Of a stretch of DNA of 64,000 bases, positions 41,308-51,337 are shown one piece after another (the stretch's first letter is position 1; the number at the start of each line of letters is the position of its first letter). The translations under genes were made by a program, and so were the position numbers. The notes beneath the pieces were generated by a model, which worked only from the letters and a program-made list of their open reading frames with translations, was not told the DNA's origin and did no database searches. Source of the DNA: Methylobacterium cerastii (GTDB lineage: Bacteria; Pseudomonadota; Alphaproteobacteria; Rhizobiales; Beijerinckiaceae); the NCBI RefSeq assembly GCF_022179125.1, contig NZ_BPQG01000006.1:1-64000 (forward strand). Reading direction: 5' to 3'.

Positions 41308-41790
41308 CTAGCGCCGGGGCGAGGTCGCCACGACGGCGAGCCCGAGGCGGTCGAGGGCATCGCGTAGGCCGTCGTGCTCGATGGCGGAGACCGCCTGCGC
41401 GATCTCGCCGCGCCGGCCCAGATCCACCGTCGGTTCCGGTGCGCGCCGGGCGACGCGCCCGACCCGGTCCTGCTGCAGCACGATGCGGCCGACGCAGGCC
41501 CAGCCGTAATGGGCGTTGATCCGCTGGATCACCACCGGCGCCAGATGCTGCAGCTCGATCGCGAACACGCCCTCGACCCGCACCACCAGCGTGCCCGAAT
41601 CGGGCGCGTCCTCGGTCCGGCGCTTGCGCTTGGGCCATTCGAGCTTCGAGGGCCTACAGAACTTCGCCAGGCGCTCGCCGACGATGTCCGGCCATGCCGC
41701 GAGGATGTCGGTCGAGGCGAAGCCCTGCGCCGCGAAGGCCGGGCCGATGCAGCCCTCGATCAGTTCGGCCAGCGGTTTGACGCGCGCCAT
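41308..41790 (-). CDS. DUF721/DciA-like protein
   Basis: 160 residues. The N-terminal pattern of PLAELIEGCIGPAFAAQGF, then ILAAWPDIVGERLAKFCRP and LVVRVEGVFAIELQHLAPVVIQRIN, matches the DUF721 family. A member of that family, DciA, loads the replicative helicase in bacteria lacking DnaC, which makes this a candidate helicase operator; not every DUF721 protein has been shown to do so. It is divergent from mutY (81-base gap), so they may share a control region. Confidence 0.8.
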   Translation of the reverse strand: MARVKPLAELIEGCIGPAFAAQGFASTDILAAWPDIVGERLAKFCRPSKLEWPKRKRRTEDAPDSGTLVVRVEGVFAIELQHLAPVVIQRINAHYGWACVGRIVLQQDRVGRVARRAPEPTVDLGRRGEIAQAVSAIEHDGLRDALDRLGLAVVATSPRR

Positions 41791-41871
41791 GCTTGTGGAA
41801 GATCCCGCCGGTTGCGACGGCGAGGATAGCGCAAGGCCGGCGGCAAAGGGAGCGCTTTCGGCGCACGCGCC

Positions 41872-43188
41872 ATGCCGCTATGCCTGCCGGCGATGCCTGC
41901 GTCCGAACCCTCCCCGAAGGCCGCCGACCTGCTGGTCTGGTACGACCGGCACCGCCGCGTCCTGCCTTGGCGCGCGCTGCCCGGCGAGCGGCCCGATCCC
42001 TACCGGGTCTGGCTCTCCGAGGTGATGCTGCAGCAGACCACGATCGCGGCGGTGAAGCCCTACTTCGCGACCTTCCTCGCCCGTTTCCCCGACATCGAAG
42101 CCCTGGCCGCGGCCCCGGAGGAGGCGGTGATGTCGGCCTGGGCCGGGCTCGGCTACTATTCCCGGGCGCGCAACCTCCACGCCTGCGCCAAGGCGGTCGC
42201 TGCGGCTGGGCGATTCCCCGACACCCTCGATGGGTTGCGCAAGCTCCCCGGCGTCGGCGCCTACACGGCGGGCGCGGTGGCGGCGATCGCCTTCGACCGG
42301 CCCGAGGCGGCGGTGGACGGCAACGTCGAGCGCGTGATGACGCGGCTGTTTTCGATCGAGGCGCCCTTGCCCGGCGCGCGTCCCGAAATCCGGCGCGTGA
42401 CGCAAGCTTTGGTGCCGACCGAGCGGCCCGGCGACTTCGCGCAGGCCGTGATGGATCTCGGCGCCACCATCTGCACGCCCAAGCGTCCGGCCTGTGCGCT
42501 GTGCCCGTGGATGGCGCCCTGCCGCGCTCGCGCGGCCGGCAACCCGGAGACCTTCCCGCGTAAGGTGAAGGCGGTGAAAGGCACCCTGCGGCGCGGCGCG
42601 GCCTTCGTCGTGGTCCGCTCGGGTGACGAGGCGGTCCTGCTCCGCACCCGCCCGCCGGAAGGCCTGCTCGGCAGCATGGCCGAGCCGCCGATGAGCCCGT
42701 GGGCGCCCGACTACGACCCTGCCGGCGCGCTCCTCGACGCGCCGCTCGACGCGCGCTGGAAGCGCCTGCCCGGCCTGGTGCGGCACGGCTTCACCCACTT
42801 CCCGCTGGAGCTGACCGTGTTCCTGGCCCGCGTCGCGCTGTCGACGCAGGCGCCGGCCGGGATGCGCTTCACCCCGCGCCGCGACCTCGACGAGGAGCCG
42901 CTGCCCGGCGTGATGAAGAAGGTGCTGGCCCACGCCTTCGACCCGAAGCCAGAGCCCGAACTGAAGCCGCGCGGCCGCCCGAAGCGCGACCCGCCGCCGA
43001 TGCCGATGTTGGCGGTGTGGGAAGCGCCGGAGACGGTGGCCGACCCGCCGCGCTTCCGCCCGGTGCCGAAGCCGGCCCCGCGTGTGGTCGCACCGGCGCC
43101 GGCGGAGACCGACGAGATGTTCGAGGCGGACGCGGAGGTGGTGCCGCCGGTCCGCAAGCCGGCGAGGCGGGCGCCGCGCAAGCGGTGA
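41872..43188 (+). CDS. mutY: A/G-specific adenine glycosylase MutY
   Basis: 438 residues. It removes adenine opposite 8-oxoguanine. The catalytic Glu50 (SEVMLQQT) and Asp149 (VDGNVERV) are present, with the helix-hairpin-helix LPGVGAYTAGA and the iron-sulfur ligands Cys201, Cys208, Cys211 and Cys217. The C-terminal NUDIX-like domain (about 240-345) reads 8-oxoG. The last about 90 residues form a Pro/Arg-rich low-complexity tail not typical of MutY. An in-frame start at 41893 is possible. Confidence 0.94.
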   Translation: MPLCLPAMPASEPSPKAADLLVWYDRHRRVLPWRALPGERPDPYRVWLSEVMLQQTTIAAVKPYFATFLARFPDIEALAAAPEEAVMSAWAGLGYYSRARNLHACAKAVAAAGRFPDTLDGLRKLPGVGAYTAGAVAAIAFDRPEAAVDGNVERVMTRLFSIEAPLPGARPEIRRVTQALVPTERPGDFAQAVMDLGATICTPKRPACALCPWMAPCRARAAGNPETFPRKVKAVKGTLRRGAAFVVVRSGDEAVLLRTRPPEGLLGSMAEPPMSPWAPDYDPAGALLDAPLDARWKRLPGLVRHGFTHFPLELTVFLARVALSTQAPAGMRFTPRRDLDEEPLPGVMKKVLAHAFDPKPEPELKPRGRPKRDPPPMPMLAVWEAPETVADPPRFRPVPKPAPRVVAPAPAETDEMFEADAEVVPPVRKPARRAPRKR

Positions 43189-43349
43189 GCCGGGCGCGAT
43201 GGCTGCCGAGGTGCACGTGAAAGTGGCAGGTGCCATTCGACACCGCGCGCGATGGGCGTCTAATTCGTCGCCCTGCAGGACGCTACGGAAATGCTGTAGG
43301 GCACTCCCTTTCCGCCTTCGCCGGGCCGGAACTTCCTGAACGGGCCACG

Positions 43350-44276
43350 ATGTCGCCGATCATCTCCATCGAGAACCTGTCGAAGACCTATGCCTCGGGC
43401 CTCTCGGCCCTGAAGACCGTGAACCTCGCGATCGCCCGCGGCGAGATCTTCGCCCTGCTCGGGCCGAACGGGGCCGGCAAGTCGACGCTCATCAACATCG
43501 TCTGCGGCATCGTCACGCCGAGCACCGGCACCGTGACGGTGGACGGGCACGACATCGGCTCCGGCTATCGCGGCGCGCGCAAGGCGATCGGGCTGGTGCC
43601 TCAAGAACTCACCACCGACGCCTTCGAGAGCGTGTGGAACACGGTGAGCTTCACCCGCGGACTGTTCGGGCTGAAGAAGGACCCAGGCCACATCGAGCGC
43701 GTGCTGCGCGACCTCTCGCTCTGGGAGAAGCGCGACGCGCGGCTGATGACCCTGTCGGGCGGCATGAAACGCCGGGTTCTCATCGCCAAGGCGCTCTCGC
43801 ACGAGCCGACGGTGCTGTTCCTCGACGAGCCCTCGGCGGGCGTCGACGTGGAACTCCGCCAGGACATGTGGCGCATGGTGCGGCGCCTGCGCGAGCAGGG
43901 CGTGACCGTGATCCTAACCACGCACTACATCGAAGAAGCCGAAGAGATGGCCGACCGGATCGGCGTGATCCGCAAGGGCGAGATCATCCTGGTCGAGGAG
44001 AAGGCCGAGCTGATCCGCAAACTCGGGCGCAAGCAGCTCACGCTTCAGTTGCAGGCGCCGCTGGCCGCGTTGCCGGCCGACCTTGCCGACCGCGGCCTTG
44101 AATTGAGCCAAGGCGGGCAGGAGCTCGTCTACACCTACGACGCCAAGGCCGAGCGCACCGGCATCACCGGCCTGCTCACCGACCTCGGCGCGGCCGGCAT
44201 CCGGTTCAGCGACCTGCGCACCAGCCAGTCATCTCTGGAAGATATCTTCGTCGACCTCGTCAGGGAACGCGCATGA
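43350..44276 (+). CDS. ABC-2 type transporter, ATP-binding subunit
   Basis: 308 residues. Walker [10 protein letters not shown] is at 38-46, Q-loop VPQE near 85, signature LSGGMKRR near 131, Walker [13 protein letters not shown] near 151, and His switch [14 protein letters not shown] near 190. It resembles the YadG/DRA-type exporters. The C-terminal part after the NBD is an extra regulatory region as in this family. The ATG at 43350 was chosen because it starts the NBD. The permease follows on the same strand after 115 bases. The substrate is unknown. Confidence 0.9.
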   Translation: MSPIISIENLSKTYASGLSALKTVNLAIARGEIFALLGPNGAGKSTLINIVCGIVTPSTGTVTVDGHDIGSGYRGARKAIGLVPQELTTDAFESVWNTVSFTRGLFGLKKDPGHIERVLRDLSLWEKRDARLMTLSGGMKRRVLIAKALSHEPTVLFLDEPSAGVDVELRQDMWRMVRRLREQGVTVILTTHYIEEAEEMADRIGVIRKGEIILVEEKAELIRKLGRKQLTLQLQAPLAALPADLADRGLELSQGGQELVYTYDAKAERTGITGLLTDLGAAGIRFSDLRTSQSSLEDIFVDLVRERA

Positions 44277-44391
44277 TCCCGGCGGCCGCGAGATCCCAAC
44301 CCACCATCCCCCGGCTGCCGGCAAGCGCGAATGCGCGTCGCCGCCCGTGTGGCGCTCGCCTCTCTGGGCGTCAGTATCGAGAGGCAAACCG

Positions 44392-45153
44392 ATGAACTGG
44401 CCTGCCATCCGCGCGATCTATCGGTTCGAGATGAGCCGCTTCTGGCGCACGGCGATGCAGAGCATCCTCGCACCGGTGATCTCGACCTCGCTCTACTTCG
44501 TGGTGTTCGGTGCGGCGATCGGGTCGCGCATGAGCACCGTCGACGGCGTGCCCTACGGCCTTTTCATCGTGCCGGGCCTCGTGATGCTCGCGCTGCTGAC
44601 CCAGAGCATCGCCAACGCCTCGTTCGGCATCTACTTCCCGCGCTTCGCGGGCACGATCTACGAGATCCTGTCGGCGCCGATCTCACCGGTGGAGGTGGTG
44701 CTCGGTTATGTCGGCGCCGCGGCCTCGAAATCGATCCTGATCGGGCTGATCATCCTCGCCACCGCCGCCCTGTTCGTGCCGCTTCACATCGAGCACCCGG
44801 TCTGGATGATGGCCTTCCTGGTGCTGACGGCGGTGACCTTCAGCCTGTTCGGCTTCGTCATCGGCCTCTGGGCCGACGGCTTCGAGAAGCTGCAGCTGGT
44901 GCCGCTCCTCGTCGTGACGCCGCTGACCTTCCTCGGCGGCAGCTTCTACGCGATCGAGATGCTGCCGCCGTTCTGGCGGACCGTCAGCCTCGCAAACCCG
45001 GTGGTCTACCTAATCAGTGGATTCCGCTGGGCCTTCTTCGGCACGGCCGACGTCGCCATCGGCATCAGCCTCGCGATGACCGGCCTGTTCCTGGCGGTCT
45101 GCCTCGGCCTCGTCGCCTGGATCTTCCGCACCGGTTACCGCCTGAAGAGCTGA
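44392..45153 (+). CDS. ABC-2 type transporter, permease subunit
   Basis: 253 residues and six hydrophobic spans, with the ABC-2 family pattern [13 protein letters not shown] after the second span and [36 protein letters not shown] before the last, much like E. coli YadH. The ATG at 44392 has GAGAGG upstream. It pairs with the preceding ATP-binding subunit to export an unknown compound across the inner membrane. Confidence 0.9.
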   Translation: MNWPAIRAIYRFEMSRFWRTAMQSILAPVISTSLYFVVFGAAIGSRMSTVDGVPYGLFIVPGLVMLALLTQSIANASFGIYFPRFAGTIYEILSAPISPVEVVLGYVGAAASKSILIGLIILATAALFVPLHIEHPVWMMAFLVLTAVTFSLFGFVIGLWADGFEKLQLVPLLVVTPLTFLGGSFYAIEMLPPFWRTVSLANPVVYLISGFRWAFFGTADVAIGISLAMTGLFLAVCLGLVAWIFRTGYRLKS

Positions 45154-45183
45154 GCGCGAGCTTCCTGAAGTCGTTCGAAAACG

Positions 45184-45201
45184 CATAAAGACATCTTTAT
45201 G
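45184..45201. promoter_or_regulatory. Perfect 18-bp palindrome upstream of ahcY, probable operator
   Basis: CATAAAGA-CA-TCTTTATG is a perfect dyad (8+2+8) 75 bases before the ahcY ATG, in an otherwise short AT-rich patch. A second overlapping dyad AAGACAT/ATGTCTT extends it to 45205. Its size and position fit the operator of a dimeric repressor. ArsR-type regulators of S-adenosylhomocysteine/methionine genes (SahR/SamR) are known in Proteobacteria and are the leading candidates, by inference from the target gene. Confidence 0.6.
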
Positions 45202-45275
45202 TCTTGATTGCTTCGTATCCGGTGCTCTGCTAGATGCCTCGGCGAGAGGCAACCCGAGACACGGAGCGACGCAGC

Positions 45276-46676
45276 ATGGCCCAGGATTACATCGTCAAGG
45301 ACATCGGCCTGGCCGATTACGGCCGTAAGGAAATCTCGATCGCCGAGACCGAGATGCCGGGCCTGATGGCCACCCGCGAGGAGTACGGCCCGTCGCAGCC
45401 GCTCAAGGGCGCCAGGATCGCCGGCTCGCTGCACATGACGATCCAGACCGCGGTGCTGATCGAGACGCTGAAGTCCCTCGGCGCCGACATCCGCTGGGTG
45501 TCCTGTAACATCTACTCGACCCAGGACCACGCCGCCGCGGCGATCGCTGCCGCCGGCATCCCGGTCTTCGCCATCAAGGGCGAGACCCTGGAGGAGTACT
45601 GGGACTACACTTCGAAGCTGTTCGACTGGCATGGCGGCGGCATGCCGAACATGATCCTCGACGACGGCGGCGACGCCACCATGTTCGTCCACCTGGGCCT
45701 GCGTGCCGAGAACGGCGACACCGCCTTCCTCGACAAGCCGGAGTCCGAGGAGGAGGAGATCTTCTTCGCGCTCCTGAAGAAGAAGCTCGCCGAGAAGCCG
45801 AAGGGCTGGTTCGCCGGTCTCGCCGACTCGATCAAGGGCGTCTCCGAAGAGACCACGACCGGCGTTCACCGCCTCTACAACCTCGCCAAGGAGGGCAAGC
45901 TGCTCTTCCCGGCGATCAACGTGAACGACGCCGTCACCAAGTCGAAGTTCGACAACCTCTACGGCTGCCGCGAGTCGCTGGTCGACGGCATCCGCCGCGG
46001 CACCGACGTGATGATGGCCGGCAAGGTCGCGATGGTCGCCGGCTTCGGCGACGTCGGCAAGGGCTCGGCGTCCTCCCTGCGCCACGCCGGCTGCCGCGTG
46101 CTGGTCTCGGAGGTCGACCCGATCTGCGCGCTCCAGGCCGCGATGGAAGGCTACGAGGTCGTGACGATGGAAGACGCGGCGCCGCGCGCCGACATCTTCG
46201 TCACCGCCACCGGCAACAAGGACATCATCACCCTCGACCACATGCGGGCGATGAAGGACCGGGCGATCGTCTGCAACATCGGTCACTTCGACAACGAGAT
46301 TCAGGTCGCCGGCCTCAAGAACCTCAAGTGGTCGAACATCAAGCCGCAGGTGGACGAGATCACCTTCGCCGACGGCCACCGCATCATCCTGCTGTCGGAA
46401 GGTCGCCTGGTGAACCTCGGCAACGCCACCGGCCACCCGTCCTTCGTGATGTCGGCCTCGTTCACCAACCAGACGCTCGCCCAGATCGAACTTTGGACCA
46501 ACCCGGGCAAGTACCAGAAGCAGGTCTACACCCTGCCGAAGGCGCTGGACGAGAAGGTGGCCCTCCTCCACCTCGAGAAGATCGGCGTGAAGCTCTCCAA
46601 GCTCCGCCCCGACCAGGCCGCCTACATCGGCGTCTCCGAGAACGGCCCGTTCAAGCCCGACCACTACCGCTACTGA
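45276..46676 (+). CDS. ahcY: S-adenosylhomocysteine hydrolase
   Basis: 466 residues, as usual for the bacterial long form. It splits S-adenosylhomocysteine into adenosine and homocysteine using bound NAD, keeping methyltransferases such as CcrM and EgtD free of product inhibition. Typical blocks are [14 protein letters not shown], the [15 protein letters not shown] motif, the [26 protein letters not shown] motif, the NAD loop [12 protein letters not shown], and the C-terminal KPDHYRY end. The ATG at 45276 begins the conserved N terminus. A perfect palindrome lies 75 bases upstream and a terminator follows. Confidence 0.97.
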   Translation: MAQDYIVKDIGLADYGRKEISIAETEMPGLMATREEYGPSQPLKGARIAGSLHMTIQTAVLIETLKSLGADIRWVSCNIYSTQDHAAAAIAAAGIPVFAIKGETLEEYWDYTSKLFDWHGGGMPNMILDDGGDATMFVHLGLRAENGDTAFLDKPESEEEEIFFALLKKKLAEKPKGWFAGLADSIKGVSEETTTGVHRLYNLAKEGKLLFPAINVNDAVTKSKFDNLYGCRESLVDGIRRGTDVMMAGKVAMVAGFGDVGKGSASSLRHAGCRVLVSEVDPICALQAAMEGYEVVTMEDAAPRADIFVTATGNKDIITLDHMRAMKDRAIVCNIGHFDNEIQVAGLKNLKWSNIKPQVDEITFADGHRIILLSEGRLVNLGNATGHPSFVMSASFTNQTLAQIELWTNPGKYQKQVYTLPKALDEKVALLHLEKIGVKLSKLRPDQAAYIGVSENGPFKPDHYRY

Positions 46677-46720
46677 GGCGCTCGGCGCGGGCACGCGCCG
46701 ACCGGTACGGACGAGCGACA

Positions 46721-46750
46721 AGAGGGCCCGGCGGAAGCGCCGGGCCCTCT
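46721..46750 (+). terminator. Terminator after ahcY
   Basis: A 13-bp perfect stem (46721-46733 with 46738-46750, GAAG loop) lies 44 bases after the ahcY stop, followed by a T-rich TCGTTTGTC. The remaining space to divL at 47003 holds no recognisable gene and probably the divL promoter. Confidence 0.85.
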
Positions 46751-47002
46751 TCGTTTGTCAAGCCGCAAGGGCCATGGCGGACTGTGTCTTCTGTGTGTCG
46801 TTCGTCTGCGACCTGCCGGCGACGGGTTACAGCCAAGCTAATTCCCCTTCCGGCGCAAATCCCCGGCGCGTTAGACTACCTGCGGTTCGACAGGTCGTCG
46901 GGTCGTCGGATCTCCATCCACCCGAATCGTGCGGGCGGGGACCCGTCGCCGCGCGTTCGTTCGCGTCGATCTGACCGGCGGTTTTTGGAGACGGGACGGA
47001 TC

Positions 47003-49528
47003 ATGGCGGTCGATCGGGCGGCACGGCGCACAGCCGGGGCCGGCGCTCTCTTCATCGCCGCCGTCGGCCTGCCGGCTCCCTCCCTTGCGGCGGGCGCCGA
47101 CCTTCCGAGCTGGGGTTTCGGCTCGCACATGCACAACGTCGCCGCCGCAGCGATCTTCGGCGGCCTCGTCGCCTTCGCCACCATCGTCGCCCTTCTCTAT
47201 CTGAGCGAGCGCTCGCGCTGGACCCGCCGCGAGCGCGAGCAGGCGGCGGCCCTCGACGCCCTCAGCGGCGCCCACGACCGGGCCGAAATGCTGCTCGCCG
47301 CCGAGCGCCAGATCATCGTGACCTGGGACGGCCGCAGCGAGGCGGTGGTCGAAGGCGATGTCGGCCTCGCCTTCGACGGCGCGCGTCCGGCCTCCGGCTC
47401 GGCCCGCCGCATCCTCGCCTTCGGCAGCTGGCTCGTCCCCGCCGACGCCGAGGCGGTCGAGACCGCCGTCGAGGCGCTTCGGGTGCGCGGCACGAGCTTC
47501 CGCGCGACGCTGCGGAGCCAGTCCGGCCGCAGCATCGAGGCGCAGGGTCAGGCGGTGGCCGGCCGCGTCCTGCTGCGCCTGCGCGAGACCACCGAGGACC
47601 GACGGCAGATCTCCGAGTTGCGCGAGACCCTGGAAGATGCCCGCCGCGGCCTCTCGGCGCTGGCCGGCCTCCTCGACGCGATCCCGCAGCCGGTCTGGCG
47701 GCGCAACCGCGAGGGCAGCCTCGCCTGGGTCAACACCGCCTACGTCGCCGCCGTGGAAGCCACCACCCGCGAGGGCGCGATCCAGGACGGCATCGAGCTC
47801 CTCGACCGTCCGGCCCGCGAGATGATCGCCCGCGAGGACGCCCAGCGCCGCCCCGCCGGGCAACGTCCGGCACTTCGCCTGTCCGCGGTGGTGGCGGGTG
47901 GCCGGCGTATCCTCGACGTCACCGAGACCGCCCTGGAGGGCGGACGGGTCGGGATCGCGGTGGACGTCTCCGAGCTGGAGAGTGTGCGCGCCGACCTGCA
48001 GCGCCAGATGGACGCCAATGTCCGCACCCTGGACCAGTTGCCGACCGCGGTCGCGATGTTCGATGCCGGCCAGCGGCTGATCTTCCACAACGCCGCCTAC
48101 CGCCAGCTCTGGGACCTCGACCAAGGCTTCCTCGACGCCCGCCCCCTCGACGGCGAGATCCTCGACCACCTGCGCGCCGCGCGAAAGCTCGAGGAGCATG
48201 CCGACTTCCGCAGCTGGAAGCAGGGCGTGCTGGCCGCCTACCGGTCGGCGGAAGCCAACCCGGCCTGGTGGTACCTGCCCGACGGCCGCACGCTGCGGGT
48301 GCTGGCCGAGCCGAACCCGCAAGGCGGCCTGACCTACCTTTTCGATGACGTCTCAGACCGGATGAAGCTCGAATCGCAATACAATGCGCTGATGCGGGTG
48401 CAGGCCGAGACCCTGGATACCCTCAAGGAGCCGGTGGCGGTGTTCGGCGCCGACGGGCGCCTCACCTTTGCCAACCGCGCCTTCGCCGCTGCCTGGCGAC
48501 TAGACCACGAGAGCCTGGAAGCCCGCCCGCACGTCGAGGCGGTGATCGAGGCGTGCCGCGTGCTGGCGCCAGCCGACGAGCCGTGGCTCGACATCCGCGA
48601 CGCGGTGGTTGGCCTCGAATCGCGCACCGGCATCGCCTGCAAGCTCGAGATGGTGGACGGCACCGTGCTCGACTGCACCGCCCAGCCTCTGCCCGAAGGC
48701 GCGACGTTGATCACCCTGATCGACGTCACCGCAAGCGTGAACGTCGAGCGGGCGCTGACCGAGAAGAACGACGCGCTCGAAAAGGCGGCGCAGCTTCGCG
48801 ACACGTTCGTCCACCACGTCTCCTACGAGCTGCGCTCGCCGCTCACCAACATCATCGGCTTCACCCAGCTTCTCGGAGACGAGACCGTGGGTGCGCTGAA
48901 CGCCCGCCAGCGCGAATATTCCGATCACATCATGCGCTCGTCCGGCGCGCTCCTGGTGATCATCAACGACATCCTCGACCTCGCCTCGATCGATGCCGGT
49001 TCCCTCGAGCTCCAGCGCGAGACCGTGGACGTTCAGGCCACCATCGAGGCCGCGCTGCTCGGCATCGAGGACCGCCTCGCGGAATCCGATCTCAGCCTCG
49101 TCCTCGACGTGCCCGACGACATCGGTAGCGTGTTCGTGGACGGGAAGCGCGTCCGCCAGATCCTCTTCAACCTGATGTCGAACGCCGTCGGCTTCTCCAG
49201 CGCCGGCCAGAGCATCACCGTGCAGGCGCGCCGGACGGCTGGCGACCTCGTCCTCAGCGTGCGCGACCAGGGCCGTGGCATGCCGCCCGAGATCGCCGCC
49301 CACGTGTTCGACCGGTTCGAGAGCCACACCCTCGGCACGCGCCATCGCGGGGTCGGCCTCGGCCTGTCGATCGTGCGCTCCTTCGTCGAGCTGCATGGCG
49401 GCCGGGTCTCGCTCGATTCGCGCCCCGGCGCCGGCACCTGCGTGAGCTGCACCTTCCCGATCGTCCTGCCCGCGTCGCACGCGGCGCGGGACCTGGAATC
49501 CGAGGCGACCGAGGAGGCGGCCGAGTAG
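47003..49528 (+). CDS. divL: DivL-like cell-cycle kinase with tyrosine at the phospho-acceptor site
   Basis: 841 residues. A hydrophobic N terminus (about 10-30) and a membrane span (about 46-67) lead to PAS-like repeats (about 228-330, 345-470, 480-590). A dimerisation helix then reads FVHHVSYELRSPLTNIIGF, and a C-terminal HATPase domain has the N box (LFNLMSNAVGFSS), DQGRGMP and GVGLGLSIV. In normal histidine kinases the helix has SHELR; here the position is Tyr608. That substitution is the hallmark of Caulobacter DivL (Tyr550), which works with DivK and CckA upstream of CtrA. The start at 47003 lies after the ahcY terminator; the longer in-frame sequence overlaps ahcY. Confidence 0.9.
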   Translation: MAVDRAARRTAGAGALFIAAVGLPAPSLAAGADLPSWGFGSHMHNVAAAAIFGGLVAFATIVALLYLSERSRWTRREREQAAALDALSGAHDRAEMLLAAERQIIVTWDGRSEAVVEGDVGLAFDGARPASGSARRILAFGSWLVPADAEAVETAVEALRVRGTSFRATLRSQSGRSIEAQGQAVAGRVLLRLRETTEDRRQISELRETLEDARRGLSALAGLLDAIPQPVWRRNREGSLAWVNTAYVAAVEATTREGAIQDGIELLDRPAREMIAREDAQRRPAGQRPALRLSAVVAGGRRILDVTETALEGGRVGIAVDVSELESVRADLQRQMDANVRTLDQLPTAVAMFDAGQRLIFHNAAYRQLWDLDQGFLDARPLDGEILDHLRAARKLEEHADFRSWKQGVLAAYRSAEANPAWWYLPDGRTLRVLAEPNPQGGLTYLFDDVSDRMKLESQYNALMRVQAETLDTLKEPVAVFGADGRLTFANRAFAAAWRLDHESLEARPHVEAVIEACRVLAPADEPWLDIRDAVVGLESRTGIACKLEMVDGTVLDCTAQPLPEGATLITLIDVTASVNVERALTEKNDALEKAAQLRDTFVHHVSYELRSPLTNIIGFTQLLGDETVGALNARQREYSDHIMRSSGALLVIINDILDLASIDAGSLELQRETVDVQATIEAALLGIEDRLAESDLSLVLDVPDDIGSVFVDGKRVRQILFNLMSNAVGFSSAGQSITVQARRTAGDLVLSVRDQGRGMPPEIAAHVFDRFESHTLGTRHRGVGLGLSIVRSFVELHGGRVSLDSRPGAGTCVSCTFPIVLPASHAARDLESEATEEAAE

Positions 49529-49539
49529 GCCGCCCCGGT

Positions 49540-51015
49540 TCAGCCGAGGGCGCGGGCCGCCTCGGCCACGGCCTGGACGCGGGTGTCGACGGTCCTCGAG
49601 GCGTCGGCGATGCCGTCCATGTTCAGCCGGACGCGCTGGACGCTCTCGGCCGCGTTCTGCATGTTCACCGACATGTCACGCGTCACCGCCGCCTGCTGCG
49701 TCACGGCGGAGGAGACGCTGAGCGAGATTTGGCTGACCTGCCCGATCGTCTGGCTCACGAGCTCGATCGCCCGTACTGCCTCGGCCGTCGCCTCCTGCAC
49801 AGCGGTGACCTGCCTCCCGATCTCCTCGGTCGCCTGCGACGACTGCGTGGCCAGGACCTTCACCTCGGCGGCGACCACCGCGAAGCCGCGGCCAGCCTGA
49901 CCGGCGCGCGCCGCCTCGATGGTCGCGTTCAGAGCCAGGAGGTTGGTCTGGTCGGCGATGGTGCGAATCGTGGTGATGACGCTGCCGATCCGCTCGGCCG
50001 AGGCCGTGAGGCCGGAGATGATGGTGCGCGCTTCGTCCGAGCGGCCGACCGCCTCGTCGGATGCCGACTTCGCCTCGACCGCGTGCCGGGTCAGTTCCTC
50101 GATCGACGCCGAGAACTCCTCGGCCCCGGCTGCCACCGCCTGGACGTTGCCGGAGGTCTCGGCCGCCGCGCGCGCGGTCTCGGTCGATTGGCGGCTGACC
50201 CCCGACATCTCCTGCATGATGTGGCCGAGGTCGACCTGGATGAGGCGCTGGCCTTCAGCGCGGCGGCGGCGCTCGTTTACCTGCGCGGTCACGTCGGTAG
50301 CGAACTTCACCACGGCGAAGGGACGTCCATCGCGGTCCAGGATCGGATTGTAGGCGCCGTGGATCCAGACCTCCTGGCCGGCCTTGCCCACCCGGCGGAA
50401 CTCGCCCGCCTGGAAGGTGCCCGCGGCTAGCGTCTTCCAGAACGCGGCGTAGGCGGGCGAGGCGGCGTCCGCCGCCTCGACGAAGATCCGGTGGTGGCGG
50501 CCTTTGATTTCGTCGAGGCGGTAGCCCATCGTCGTAAGGAAGTTCGCGTTCGCATCGGTGACGATGCCGTCCAGCGTGAAGTGGATCACCGCCTGGGAGC
50601 GGTTGAGCGCATCGATCTGGCCCTGGCAGATTGCTGCCGACTTGGTCTCGGCGGTGATGTCGGTGGCGAGTTTGACGACCTGTACCGGCCGGCCGCCGCG
50701 ATCGAGCACCGGATTGTAGGAGGCCTGCAGCCAGATCTCACGGCCGTCCTTGGCGACGCGCTTGAAGGTGCGGGCTTGCGTCTCGCCGCGGGCCAAGGCC
50801 TCCCAGAACGCTCGATACTCTGCGGTCTCGCGCTCGGCGCCCTCCATCAAGATTCCGTGATGCTGGCCGCGGATCTCAGACAAGGCATAGCCGAACAGGC
50901 TCAGGAAATTCGCGTTTGCATCGAGGATCCGGCCGTCCAGGCCGAACACAATGCGGGCCTGTGACCGGTCGATCGCATCGATGACGGCATTCACCTTCTG
51001 GTTGATAAACGACAT
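49540..51015 (-). CDS. Soluble methyl-accepting chemotaxis protein with two PAS domains
   Basis: 491 residues and no membrane span. Two tandem PAS domains (about 12-130 and 133-250) each have the FxxDGxIxDANxNFL start and a closing VKLATDIT or VKFATDVT strand. A signalling domain (about 270-490) has the hairpin tip [20 protein letters not shown] and flanking heptads. Such cytoplasmic receptors sense an internal signal, often redox or energy state, through PAS cofactors. No CheR-binding tail is visible. The gene is convergent with divL (11-base gap) and has an AT-rich leader. Confidence 0.9.
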   Translation of the reverse strand: MSFINQKVNAVIDAIDRSQARIVFGLDGRILDANANFLSLFGYALSEIRGQHHGILMEGAERETAEYRAFWEALARGETQARTFKRVAKDGREIWLQASYNPVLDRGGRPVQVVKLATDITAETKSAAICQGQIDALNRSQAVIHFTLDGIVTDANANFLTTMGYRLDEIKGRHHRIFVEAADAASPAYAAFWKTLAAGTFQAGEFRRVGKAGQEVWIHGAYNPILDRDGRPFAVVKFATDVTAQVNERRRRAEGQRLIQVDLGHIMQEMSGVSRQSTETARAAAETSGNVQAVAAGAEEFSASIEELTRHAVEAKSASDEAVGRSDEARTIISGLTASAERIGSVITTIRTIADQTNLLALNATIEAARAGQAGRGFAVVAAEVKVLATQSSQATEEIGRQVTAVQEATAEAVRAIELVSQTIGQVSQISLSVSSAVTQQAAVTRDMSVNMQNAAESVQRVRLNMDGIADASRTVDTRVQAVAEAARALG

Positions 51016-51337
51016 TCCAGTGAGCCTTGTAGTTCGTGATCTTCATGTAATATTGCGGAGAAAGCTTAAAAAATCGGCTTCCAAGACTTTTAACATGACA
51101 TATTAGCTTATGGGTCGCAGCAACAACTTCTAGGTGTAAGTCAAAGGGGCTATCTAAGAGTAAGGTTGCGCCCTGTCGTCCCGCTAGCGGTCGGCGACGG
51201 CATCGCAGACATTCCATGACGCCGCCGACGCGTTCGCAGCGATCCACACGCTTGGTATCGCAGTCTCGACGCAGACGCTCAATACGACCTCGCCGGCCGG
51301 CTTGACCAAGCGGTTTCGCGTGGCCACGACGCAGGCG
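51016..51337. other. AT-rich divergent region between the chemoreceptor and the MFS gene
   Basis: About 320 bases without a gene. The part next to the chemoreceptor start (about 51016-51130) is strikingly AT-rich for this genome and likely holds its promoter. The part next to the MFS gene returns to normal composition. Confidence 0.45.

Noticed and set aside
45154-45275. SAH or SAM riboswitch upstream of ahcY
   Set aside because: The leader is only about 120 bases and its only clear structure is a short perfect dyad that looks like a protein operator; no riboswitch core was recognised.
46328-47002. N-terminal extension of divL back into ahcY
   Set aside because: It would cover the end of ahcY and its terminator; the extension is Arg/Pro-rich and lacks any domain.
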